From: a virus
DNA length: 29,580 nucleotides
Reading direction: 5' to 3' (one strand)
Virus record (IMG/VR): IMGVR_UViG_3300021964_000345
Span: 1-29,580 of that record
Below the pieces are notes generated by a model that was not told where the DNA came from, made no database searches, and saw nothing but the letters and a program-made list of their open reading frames with translations. Shown here piece by piece: positions 1 to 6,732 of this stretch. The position numbers and the translations under genes were made by a program. Within the stretch, counting starts at the first letter, position 1. Every line of letters begins with the position of its first letter.

Positions 1-1
1 T

Positions 2-967
2 GCACTAAAAGATGGAGGTAAACAACGTGTTCAAGAAAAAGCTCTCTCAAACTGTAGAAAACTTCTTGATGTTCTACAGAACTACTTCGCACATCAGCCA
101 CACAACCTCAGAGCGTTTAGAATTTCTTCTGAGTTATTTCCATGTTATACTTTGGATTTCACTAAAGACTGGTATGAAGAAATTATGCCAGAGATATCAG
201 AGATACTTGCAGAAGCAGGGCGAGTGGCACGAGAGTACTCAATTCGCCTTTCTGTTCATCCTGGGCAATATACTGTTCTTGCTTCTAATAAGCCTGACGT
301 TGTAGAAAAATCTATTGAAGATCTAGAGTATCATGCCTTGTACGGTAAGTTAATGGGTTTACCAGCTCAAGATTTTTCTATGAATATTCACTTACAAGGA
401 CTCTATGGAGGAAAACACATTGATGGTATTAAGCGATTTGCCACACACTTCCCGTATCTCTCAGACTATGCACAAGGATGTCTCTCTGTCGAGAACGAAG
501 ATAAACCCAATGGATATGACATCGCACACACACTTGAACTTGCGCAACTTATCCCAATCCGTTGCACACTGGACACCCACCACTATGCCTGCCATCGAAT
601 GGTTGAGACAGAAAAAGTCTATCTCGGAGAAAAAACAGTCAACCGCAAAGTGCGTGATGTGGTACATATCACAGCGAACTCTGATTATTTCAAGGAAGCC
701 GTCAAATCTTGGCGTGGCGTAAGACCTCTATTTCACAAATCACAGTCTTTTCACCCTGACAACGAAGCCTACTGGATGAAACCAAATGCACACTCAGAAA
801 CTTACTGGGACGAAGATCTGATGGCTAATCATGTTCCTATGCTTGAGTATGCCGACTTTGATATCGAAGCAAAGCATAAAGAGGTTGCAGTACAAGGTTT
901 TTACGATTTTATTAAACAAGAGCAAGACTTTGCAGATGAGAGCATCCAATTTAAGAGAGTTGCTTAA
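2..967 (+). CDS. uvsE: UV damage endonuclease (UvdE/UVDE family), 5' end outside window
   Basis: TIM-barrel endonuclease that nicks DNA 5' of UV photoproducts and other lesions. The frame is open from base 2 and already encodes the family motif FRISSELFP before the first possible start (TTG at 152), so the true start lies upstream of the window. Visible metal-site motifs in order are HPGQY, EYH, NIHLQG, SVENED, LDTHH, a His-rich segment near HPDNEAYW, and the C-terminal DIEAKHKE, which corresponds to the Glu-x-Lys of the family. About 320 residues are visible, close to the full family length, so little is missing. This is a DNA repair gene often carried by marine phages. The family call is firm; the symbol is by analogy. 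Confidence 0.93.
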   Translation, partial: ALKDGGKQRVQEKALSNCRKLLDVLQNYFAHQPHNLRAFRISSELFPCYTLDFTKDWYEEIMPEISEILAEAGRVAREYSIRLSVHPGQYTVLASNKPDVVEKSIEDLEYHALYGKLMGLPAQDFSMNIHLQGLYGGKHIDGIKRFATHFPYLSDYAQGCLSVENEDKPNGYDIAHTLELAQLIPIRCTLDTHHYACHRMVETEKVYLGEKTVNRKVRDVVHITANSDYFKEAVKSWRGVRPLFHKSQSFHPDNEAYWMKPNAHSETYWDEDLMANHVPMLEYADFDIEAKHKEVAVQGFYDFIKQEQDFADESIQFKRVA

Positions 968-983
968 TTTTTAAAATATAATT

Positions 984-1011
984 TTGACTCTTTTTACTAA
1001 TTTTGTATAAT
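984..1011 (+). promoter_or_regulatory. Consensus sigma70-type promoter driving a leaderless gene
   Basis: TTGACT at 984-989 and TATAAT at 1006-1011, separated by 16 nt, in an AT-rich stretch just after the UvdE stop. The expected transcription start is near 1018, only about 3 nt before the ATG at 1021, leaving no room for a Shine-Dalgarno site. Confidence 0.8.
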
Positions 1012-1020
1012 ATATGTATT

Positions 1021-1242
1021 ATGGCTGTACGTAAATTAGTTAAATCATCAAAAGGCGAACGTGCTTGGAAAACCATGAGTTCTTCCGTCAAACGAAGACC
1101 TCAACAGGAATGGTGTGCCTTTTATACTCCAATGGGTAGAATGGTATCTAAACCTGCTGGACGTCGTCCAAGAAATATGCACCCTGAAGAGTGGTGTGCT
1201 GCAAAGACTCCTTTTAAGAATATGGTTAGAAGGAGTTACTAA
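1021..1242 (+). CDS. Small basic protein with an internal EWCA repeat
   Basis: 73-residue Arg/Lys-rich protein of unknown function. It holds two tandem copies of a motif of the form (H/Q)-x-EWCA-x2-TP-x3-MV, one near residues 27-42 and one near 60-74, which suggests an internal duplication. Two Cys residues in matching positions could bind metal or form a disulfide. An in-frame TTG at 1003 lies inside the promoter, so the ATG at 1021 is the sensible start. It has no ribosome binding site, and transcription probably begins 2-4 nt upstream. It is first in a chain of coupled small genes; its stop TAA overlaps the ATG of the next. Confidence 0.75.
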   Translation: MAVRKLVKSSKGERAWKTMSSSVKRRPQQEWCAFYTPMGRMVSKPAGRRPRNMHPEEWCAAKTPFKNMVRRSY

Positions 1243-1436
1243 TGGCACCTCGTAAAAAGAAAACAAAATCTACTGTAAATCAGGCTAAGGTTTATACTAA
1301 ACCTACTCTTCGTAAACGTCTTTTTAATAAGATTATGAGAGAAGGCAAAGGCGGAGCACCTGGTCAATGGTCAGCTCGTAAAGCTCAGTTGTTAGCAGCT
1401 GAGTATAAACGTGCTGGTGGCGGTTATAAAAAGTAA
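1242..1436 (+). CDS. Small basic protein with GQWSARKAQ motif
   Basis: 64 residues, Lys/Arg-rich, starting MAPRKKK. The C-terminal half carries the pattern GGxxGQWSARKAQ-x4-EY followed by GGGYK, which I recall as recurring in small proteins of marine phages and algal viruses. Function is unknown; the charge suggests DNA or RNA binding, or packing with nucleic acid. The start ATG overlaps the upstream stop in TAATGG and its own stop overlaps the next start in the same way, so expression is likely translationally coupled. Confidence 0.75.
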   Translation: MAPRKKKTKSTVNQAKVYTKPTLRKRLFNKIMREGKGGAPGQWSARKAQLLAAEYKRAGGGYKK

Positions 1437-1732
1437 TGGCACCACGTATTCCACGAAAGAAAGGACAGAGAGCTAATTCTAAAAAGCACTCTGATTTGTA
1501 CACAGATGAAAATCCTAAAGGTACTATTAAAGGGCTGGGTTTTGCTAAAGTTAAAGACGCTGTGGCTTCTGTTGCTAAAATTAAAGCTTCTGGCAAAAGT
1601 CATGCGCATAAAACGCAAGCAGCAATAGCAATGGAACAAAGAGCTAGAGAAATGGGTAAGAAGTCTGCTGCTGCAGTTTATCGTAAATTTATCAATGCTC
1701 AAAAAAGAATTACTGCGAAAAAGAGAAAATAA
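1436..1732 (+). CDS. Small basic conserved protein (DLYTDENPKGTIKGLGF type)
   Basis: 98 residues, very rich in Lys and Ala. It contains DLYTDENPKGTIKGLGF, an SHAHKTQAA segment, and AMEQRAREMGK with AAAVYRKFI. I recall this sequence type from marine phages and large algal viruses as a domain of unknown function; the exact Pfam name is not certain to me. The N terminus is basic and disordered and the C-terminal half is probably helical. It is coupled at both ends by TAATGG overlaps to the neighbouring small basic genes, so the set is probably co-translated. Confidence 0.8.
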   Translation: MAPRIPRKKGQRANSKKHSDLYTDENPKGTIKGLGFAKVKDAVASVAKIKASGKSHAHKTQAAIAMEQRAREMGKKSAAAVYRKFINAQKRITAKKRK

Positions 1733-1980
1733 TGGCACTTAAACCTACACAACGTTCACTTGTGAATTGGACTAGACAAGAATGGGGTTATTCTGATGAA
1801 AAAGAATCTAAAAAACCTCGTAAAAAACGTGGACGCTATTTACCAAAAGCAGCTTGGGCAGCTCTATCTTCTGGCGAAAAAGCTGCTACAAATCGTGCCA
1901 AGCGTAAGGGCACTAAAGCTGGTAAGCAGTTTGTAAAACAACCAAAAAAAATAGCAAAGAAGACTCGGTCTTATAGATGA
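1732..1980 (+). CDS. Small basic conserved protein with RYLPKAAW motif
   Basis: 82 residues. The layout is an N-terminal SLVNWTRQEWGY segment, a basic linker, RYLPKAAWAALSSGEKAA, then a Lys-rich tail with GKQFVKQPKKIAKK and a terminal YR. This pattern is familiar from marine phage genomes (possibly DUF5872, from memory) but has no known function. The start overlaps the upstream stop (TAATGG), and the stop at 1978-1980 overlaps the next ATG at 1977, which again implies coupled translation. Confidence 0.78.
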   Translation: MALKPTQRSLVNWTRQEWGYSDEKESKKPRKKRGRYLPKAAWAALSSGEKAATNRAKRKGTKAGKQFVKQPKKIAKKTRSYR

Positions 1981-2450
1981 TTGTACCTGATATAGAAACT
2001 ATCACTAAAGGAATTGGTGTTGTTACTGCTACCTTTGCTCTGATCGGCGGTGGATATACTCTATACGATAAGTTTGGATTTGAAGATCCTATTCTAACTT
2101 GGGCGCCAGAATATTTTGAAATTACAGATGGACCAGTTGATGGTGAATTTAAGGTAACAGCTGCAAGAGAAAAACACAGAGACGATTGCACTGTTGAAGA
2201 CTTTGTTTTAGATATAAGAGATAGTGAACGAATAGTACACCCTGCAAGTCCAAGCATAACAAAGTTTATGGGACCTGCAACTGATAAAGTAGACACATTT
2301 GCATATAAAATTACTATTGATGAAGAACATCGTGATAAAGTAGCAAAAGGTTTAGCAACACTAGTCGCTTATATACATTATGATTGTCCGGAGGGTAAGG
2401 TTATTGTTAACTATCCAGACCATGATAATTTAAGGTTCAACATAGAATGA
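1977..2450 (+). CDS. Membrane-anchored protein of unknown function
   Basis: 157 residues. A hydrophobic, Gly-rich segment at about residues 11-29 (VVTATFALIGGGYTLYD) should act as a signal anchor. It is followed by a soluble acidic domain with two Cys (near residues 71 and 137) that could pair. The form TWAPEYFEI after the anchor is one I associate with proteins of marine T4-like phages. The single N-terminal membrane span would suit a periplasm-facing domain, but no catalytic motif is visible. ATGA overlaps join it to both neighbours. Confidence 0.7.
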   Translation: MIVPDIETITKGIGVVTATFALIGGGYTLYDKFGFEDPILTWAPEYFEITDGPVDGEFKVTAAREKHRDDCTVEDFVLDIRDSERIVHPASPSITKFMGPATDKVDTFAYKITIDEEHRDKVAKGLATLVAYIHYDCPEGKVIVNYPDHDNLRFNIE

Positions 2451-2620
2451 AAAGAAAAAAGCCAAAAATTAACTATGCTGATCTACTGCGAAAACATCGT
2501 GCAGGTAAATCTATAGGCTCTACAAACAGAGCAAGACTTGTTGCCCGTGGATTAATTGCTAGAAAATCTGGCAAACACAAGGGCAAGAAAATAGACTTAG
2601 GAAGAAGAGGAAAAAGCTAA
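2447..2620 (+). CDS. 57-residue basic protein, unknown
   Basis: 57 residues starting MKRKKPKINYADLLRKHR and ending in a GRRGKS tail. The ATG at 2447 overlaps the upstream TGA (ATGA) and the TAA at 2618-2620 overlaps the next ATG, which supports a real coupled gene despite its size. It is very Lys/Arg-rich with no Cys, and likely nucleic-acid binding. It fits the preceding run of small basic proteins and was probably inherited with them as one block. No homolog with a known function is recognised. Confidence 0.6.
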   Translation: MKRKKPKINYADLLRKHRAGKSIGSTNRARLVARGLIARKSGKHKGKKIDLGRRGKS

Positions 2621-2775
2621 TGGCTATGCATAAGAAAAATGGAAAAACCATGAATGGTGGCAAAAAGACTATGGGTAAAATGCAAAATAAAGTAGACGGT
2701 CTTACACCAGCACAAAAGAAATTACCACCAGCACTTCAGGCAGCTATCCTGAAGAAGAAAAAAGCAAAAAAATAA
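2620..2775 (+). CDS. 51-residue Lys/Met-rich protein, unknown
   Basis: 51 residues. Starts MAMHKKNGKTMNGGKK and ends in LTPAQKKLPPALQAAILKKKK followed by a short Lys tail. The LTPAQKKLPPALQ core is a pattern I associate with small marine-phage proteins of unknown role. The start is in a TAATGG overlap with the upstream stop. A GAGG element precedes the next gene 11 nt further on. This closes the chain of small basic genes that begins at 1021. Confidence 0.6.
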   Translation: MAMHKKNGKTMNGGKKTMGKMQNKVDGLTPAQKKLPPALQAAILKKKKAKK

Positions 2776-2785
2776 CGAGGTTAAA

Positions 2786-3694
2786 ATGAAAATATTACTC
2801 ACTGGGGGGAGTGGGTTCATTGGTAAATATCTAACGCCAAAACTTTCTCAACACGAAGTTTATCATCTTAAATCAGATTTAAGAGACTATGATAAAGTGC
2901 AAGAGGAGGTTTTGGCGTTTCAGCCTAATGTAGTAATTCACCTTGCAGCAAGAACTGAAGTAGAAGCATCTTTTTATGAGCAAATTACTTTTTCAGAAGT
3001 TAATTATGTAGGATCAGTTAATCTAATTGAAGCTTGTAAAGATCTTGAAGACTTCCAATTATTTTTATTTGCCTCTACTATGGAAACTTATGGTTGGCAG
3101 CCTGTATCAGATTTAGTAAGAGATTATACCTATATTCGTCCACCAGAAGCTTGGGCTTTTGATGAGACAACTCCACTAAATGCTAATGCACCTTATGCAG
3201 TAGCTAAGATTGCTGTTGAAAAATATCTTGAATACGCAGCAAGAGCTTATGGATTACCCTGGTGCGCTATACGCACAACTAATTGTTATGGTCGCTGGGA
3301 TAATGCTTTTTTTGTTACAGAGTCAATTATTTCTCAAATGGTTAAAAGTGACATAGTTAATCTTGGTTATGCTGAACCTTATCGTAACTTTATATTTATT
3401 GATGATTTAATCAATCTGTATTTAGAACTTATTAAAAATGTAGAAGCTGCTAGAACACTTGGAGGATTTACAATTGGACCAAATAATCCCATTAAAATGC
3501 GTGACTATGCAGACTGGATAGCACAAAAATTGGACTGGACTGGCAAGATAAATTGGAATACTAGACCACATAGACCAGGTGAGATTTTTTACTTATCTTC
3601 AACTAATGATAAAGTAACTTCAATACTAGGTTGGAAGCCTGAAACTTCACTTGATGAAGGCTTAGATATCACTATTGATCTATGGAAAAAATAA
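2786..3694 (+). CDS. NAD-dependent epimerase/dehydratase (extended SDR family)
   Basis: 302-residue extended short-chain dehydrogenase acting on a nucleotide-sugar. The Rossmann motif GGSGFIG is at residues 7-13, an SDR-type ASTMETYG segment at about 95-102, and the catalytic Tyr137-x3-Lys141 in PYAVAK. PHRPGEIFYLSS near the C terminus is typical of UDP- or CDP-sugar epimerases and dehydratases. Length is normal. A GAGG site lies 7-10 nt before the ATG. Its end overlaps the next gene by 13 nt. It opens a carbohydrate block and probably makes or modifies an activated sugar; the exact substrate cannot be read from sequence. Confidence 0.9.
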   Translation: MKILLTGGSGFIGKYLTPKLSQHEVYHLKSDLRDYDKVQEEVLAFQPNVVIHLAARTEVEASFYEQITFSEVNYVGSVNLIEACKDLEDFQLFLFASTMETYGWQPVSDLVRDYTYIRPPEAWAFDETTPLNANAPYAVAKIAVEKYLEYAARAYGLPWCAIRTTNCYGRWDNAFFVTESIISQMVKSDIVNLGYAEPYRNFIFIDDLINLYLELIKNVEAARTLGGFTIGPNNPIKMRDYADWIAQKLDWTGKINWNTRPHRPGEIFYLSSTNDKVTSILGWKPETSLDEGLDITIDLWKK

Positions 3695-4860
3695 CTCCCA
3701 CATATATTTCCGATCTATTCTTGGGTAGGCTAGAAGAAAGAGACTATAAATTTTCTCGTAAAATTTATTGGCATCTTAGTTCTTTAACTTTTGACTTAAG
3801 ATCCGCAATATCAAATGAAAAATTTTTACAAGATTTTAAGTATAATGATGCCTTTTTTGTTTTTGATCATTCAAATGATCCTCTAACTCAAGATGCTTTT
3901 CTTACTTTTGGTAAACCTCTATTAGATTTATTTAATCAAAACAATATTAGCACAGATCGTATAATAGTATTATCCCCTCTTCCTAGTCAATTTTTTTATA
4001 AGTCTTATAATGAACCTAATTATGTTAAAGTTGCTCCCTATTCTGTAAGAGAAAAAACCTATTTTCATATATATCACAACAATTTATGGTATAATTTACA
4101 AAAAGATTATTTAAGTAAGATAGGAAAGTGGGGTAACACCGCTACCTTATCTTTTTCAATACCAAAAAAACCTGAAAAATATTTCTTAAGCTTAAGCAGA
4201 AGAGATTCTTTGAGTAGAAGATTTTTAAATTATTTAATGCATAAAGAGGGTTTATTTGATTTAGGGATTGTTAGTCATCAACGTTTAGAAGAAAATGGGG
4301 TTCATAAAACTCAAGACGAGTATTTACTTGAAATTAAACAACTTGCTGTGAGAAGTGATTTTGAAACGGATAAATTTTTAGAATATGGATATAAGAAACA
4401 TTCATTAGAACCGCCTTTAAAGAAGTCAACTTCTGCCTATAGTCTATCTCTTCACCAAGATTTAAGTACAAAAGTGTGTTTTGAGATTGTATCTGAAACT
4501 GATATAAATGATTCCTTGTTTATGACTGAAAAAACTTTAAAACCTATTTTAAACAAAAGTCCCTTTTTATTGAATGGTAGTTATCTTACATTACAGCAGT
4601 TTAAAAAGCTTGGTTTCCAAACTTATGATTTATTATTTGATGAGTCTTATGATAGAGAGCCTATTTTTTATGATAGAATTATAGGAATGTTTGAAAATGT
4701 CAAAAAACTATGTAATATGTCTTTAGAGGATTGCTATAAAAAACTAGGCGTTGTTAAAGAGGTTTGCGATTATAACTACAATCATTTTTTAAGCCATGAT
4801 TGGGAGTTTAATGTAGGTAAAAAAATACAAAATCGAATAGACGAGGTTTTAGGTGTATAA
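3682..4860 (+). CDS. Putative GT-B-like glycosyltransferase, TEK family copy 1
   Basis: 392 residues of no certain family. Near residues 267-284 it carries FEIVSET followed by FMTEK (Thr282-Glu283-Lys284), then PFLLNGSYLTLQQFKKLGF and DESYD. The E-x-(S/T)...TEK...G layout resembles the donor-site region of GT10 fucosyltransferase and exostosin-like GT-B enzymes (EN...TEK...P-V-G). An upstream KYFLSLSRR segment matches the other three copies in this window (6713, 13297, 17772). It overlaps the upstream SDR gene by 13 nt and the following kinase-like gene by 8 nt. The glycosyltransferase role is inference from motif resemblance and sugar-gene neighbours. Confidence 0.6.
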   Translation: MEKITPTYISDLFLGRLEERDYKFSRKIYWHLSSLTFDLRSAISNEKFLQDFKYNDAFFVFDHSNDPLTQDAFLTFGKPLLDLFNQNNISTDRIIVLSPLPSQFFYKSYNEPNYVKVAPYSVREKTYFHIYHNNLWYNLQKDYLSKIGKWGNTATLSFSIPKKPEKYFLSLSRRDSLSRRFLNYLMHKEGLFDLGIVSHQRLEENGVHKTQDEYLLEIKQLAVRSDFETDKFLEYGYKKHSLEPPLKKSTSAYSLSLHQDLSTKVCFEIVSETDINDSLFMTEKTLKPILNKSPFLLNGSYLTLQQFKKLGFQTYDLLFDESYDREPIFYDRIIGMFENVKKLCNMSLEDCYKKLGVVKEVCDYNYNHFLSHDWEFNVGKKIQNRIDEVLGV

Positions 4861-5326
4861 TAATTTTAAGGGTCGTCGAAGAGTCTATAAACTTGATGAT
4901 TTCTATAGGAAAGAGTGGGAAATTAAAGATATCTTTTCTCTACAAAAGTGGGCAGATAGAATGGATATAGTTTTTCCGGGATATGTATTAGACTATGGAT
5001 TAAATGATAGTCATATGTTTGTTGATATGAAATTTATAAAAGGTATACCTGCTAATCAGATTATTCATGATCATGATTTTATTGAAAAAATCATAAAATT
5101 TTGCATTACTAATATAAAACAAACTATACCTTTTGCTCATATGGATTGGTCGATGTCTAATATTATTGTTAGTAATAATCGTATGGAGATGGTTGATTGG
5201 GATGCTCTTGGGCTTTATCCTTATTCTTTGGTTGAGTATAAACTTAATACTGATTTAAAACTAGCTTTTGGAAATAAAATGCAAAATTACATTTCTTTGG
5301 AGAACTACGATGTACAAAAATTTTAA
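4853..5326 (+). CDS. APH/choline-kinase-like phosphotransferase (short)
   Basis: 157 residues with a protein-kinase-like catalytic loop: His96-x-Asp98 in AHMDWSMSNI with Asn103, and the metal-binding Asp115 in MVDWD. This is the Brenner/APH signature HxDxxxxN...DWD. The N-lobe is much reduced, with no clear Gly-rich loop, so the substrate is probably small (a sugar, amino alcohol or lipid headgroup). It starts at GTG 4853 within the upstream stop region. Its N terminus MYNNFKG plus KDIFSLQKW resembles the start of the next gene. Position between sugar genes suggests sugar or headgroup phosphorylation; whether it is active is uncertain. Confidence 0.68.
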   Translation: MYNNFKGRRRVYKLDDFYRKEWEIKDIFSLQKWADRMDIVFPGYVLDYGLNDSHMFVDMKFIKGIPANQIIHDHDFIEKIIKFCITNIKQTIPFAHMDWSMSNIIVSNNRMEMVDWDALGLYPYSLVEYKLNTDLKLAFGNKMQNYISLENYDVQKF

Positions 5327-6413
5327 TGGAGATATTCTAAATTATAATTTAGAAAAATATAATTTTCCTAGATGGGCGCTTACCCGAATTAAAAAGCGAT
5401 TTCCTCAAGTAAGTGATCTTGAGACAATTCATAAAACTGTTCCCCTAAAAGATATTTCTTCTTTACAAACTTGGGTTTCAGCAGGTTGTGAAACTGATGA
5501 ATTTAAAGCTATACTTGATGATTTTTTAGTTGAAAATATTAAACCTTTGATTGATAAGGATTTTTTAATTCAAAGATTCGGAACATTACGGGTAGTAATA
5601 CCTCAGCAAGAAAAAACAGGTAGACTGTTGCAACCTCATCAAGGAGTATTTGTAGGTAATGGCACTGGTTTACGTACTATTTGGACCCCTTTTACTAAAG
5701 CTTATGATTCAAACACTATGTGGATGTGTGATATTGATATTAGTAGACAGATGACTAAAAGAATAATTAAAGAGAAATGGAATCAAGAATTGTATCAAGA
5801 GTTTGCTCATAGTCATTCAAAACCTGTAACACTTGTTCCTGGACAGTCATGGCTTTTTAACCAAGAAATGATGCATGGTAATATAAATAATGAGACAGAC
5901 ATTACTAGAGTTAGTATGGATCTTCGTTGTATGATAAAAGGTGAAAACTATGGTCGTAAATACCCTGGCCAATATTTCAGACACCTGTATGACTGGAAAA
6001 AACCTAAAAGTAGCAGTATAAACTCTTCAGAGTCCTTTCTTACCTACGTAGGGTGGAACTCTAAATATACAAAACATATGCCTATGGTAATTCAAAGAGC
6101 TTTCATTGATAAGTATTTACTTAAAAATAATATTAAAATTAATGAATATACACAAGAAAATGAGTATTTAGATCATCTACCTAATTTGCAGGCTTTAACA
6201 AATACTATAGACAATATAGTTATGCTTAGTATATATGCTTTGCCTGATTTTGAGGAGTACAGACGTAAAATTTATGAAAGCGCTGTTGCTAATAATTGTT
6301 CCTTGCATTTTGCCCAAGAAGATATTATACTCAGATCAGAAGATGATATAAAAATTATTGAAGACTACCTCACTTGGGGTAAATCTTATTTAGATTGGAG
6401 ACTAGATGTCTAA
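5310..6413 (+). CDS. 2OG-Fe(II) oxygenase fused to a sporadic-carbohydrate-cluster (LIC12192-like) domain
   Basis: 367 residues from the ATG at 5310, chosen because GGAG lies 7-8 nt upstream. The middle part looks like a 2-oxoglutarate/Fe(II) dioxygenase of the StrG/phytanoyl type: PHQG with His110, then MMHGN with His189 and TRVSMDLR with Arg200/206. Residues about 250-367 (YVGWNSKY, VIQRAFIDKYL, MLSIYALP, LHFAQEDIIL) match my memory of the sporadic carbohydrate cluster protein LIC12192 family. In bacteria these are usually separate neighbouring genes. It may hydroxylate or oxidise a sugar precursor. It overlaps the upstream gene by 17 nt and the next by 8 nt. Confidence 0.7.
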   Translation: MYKNFNGDILNYNLEKYNFPRWALTRIKKRFPQVSDLETIHKTVPLKDISSLQTWVSAGCETDEFKAILDDFLVENIKPLIDKDFLIQRFGTLRVVIPQQEKTGRLLQPHQGVFVGNGTGLRTIWTPFTKAYDSNTMWMCDIDISRQMTKRIIKEKWNQELYQEFAHSHSKPVTLVPGQSWLFNQEMMHGNINNETDITRVSMDLRCMIKGENYGRKYPGQYFRHLYDWKKPKSSSINSSESFLTYVGWNSKYTKHMPMVIQRAFIDKYLLKNNIKINEYTQENEYLDHLPNLQALTNTIDNIVMLSIYALPDFEEYRRKIYESAVANNCSLHFAQEDIILRSEDDIKIIEDYLTWGKSYLDWRLDV

Positions 6414-6732
6414 CGTTTTTACTAACTCAAATTTTGCAGTTTTATCTATTATGGATGTTATAAATTCACATTCAAATGATTATGTTGGTAGTACAGTTTT
6501 TATACAAAGAAAACCAGAAAGTGATTATGGTAATATTACAATTCTTACTTATGAAGAAAACAGTTCCTATAATCTTTCAAGAGAGGATTTTAATGTTCAG
6601 GCACGTTTTGAAGCAAACGCAGTACCTTCTATCGTTTCAAGACTGTCTGCTCCCGCTGACGGTAATGTAGTATTATCAAATTCAAATATCAGTCCTACTA
6701 GTTATCGTGCTAATGGAACACCCATCACTTAA
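6406..6732 (+). CDS. 108-residue protein of unknown function
   Basis: 108 residues starting MSNVFTNSNFAVLSIMDVI. It is rich in Ser and Asn, with predicted beta strands (STVFIQRK, NITILTYE) and a polar C terminus ending GTPIT. No Cys, signal peptide or membrane segment is seen. Composition resembles small phage adhesin or virion accessory proteins, but no family is recognised. The ATG at 6406 overlaps the end of the oxygenase gene and its own end overlaps the next gene by 20 nt, so it belongs to the same operon. Confidence 0.6.
   Translation: MSNVFTNSNFAVLSIMDVINSHSNDYVGSTVFIQRKPESDYGNITILTYEENSSYNLSREDFNVQARFEANAVPSIVSRLSAPADGNVVLSNSNISPTSYRANGTPIT

Noticed and set aside
12-305. A 97-residue + strand reading frame at the left edge.
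   Set aside because: It is a shadow of the UvdE frame, whose codons 5' of 152 encode conserved family residues.
1003-1020. An upstream TTG start for the 73-residue gene.
   Set aside because: It lies inside the -10 element of a consensus promoter; the ATG at 1021 is at the expected transcription start.
3791-3819. TTGACT in the 5' part of the first TEK gene as a promoter.
   Set aside because: No -10 element at suitable spacing; the same holds for TTGACT at 14483 and 19189.
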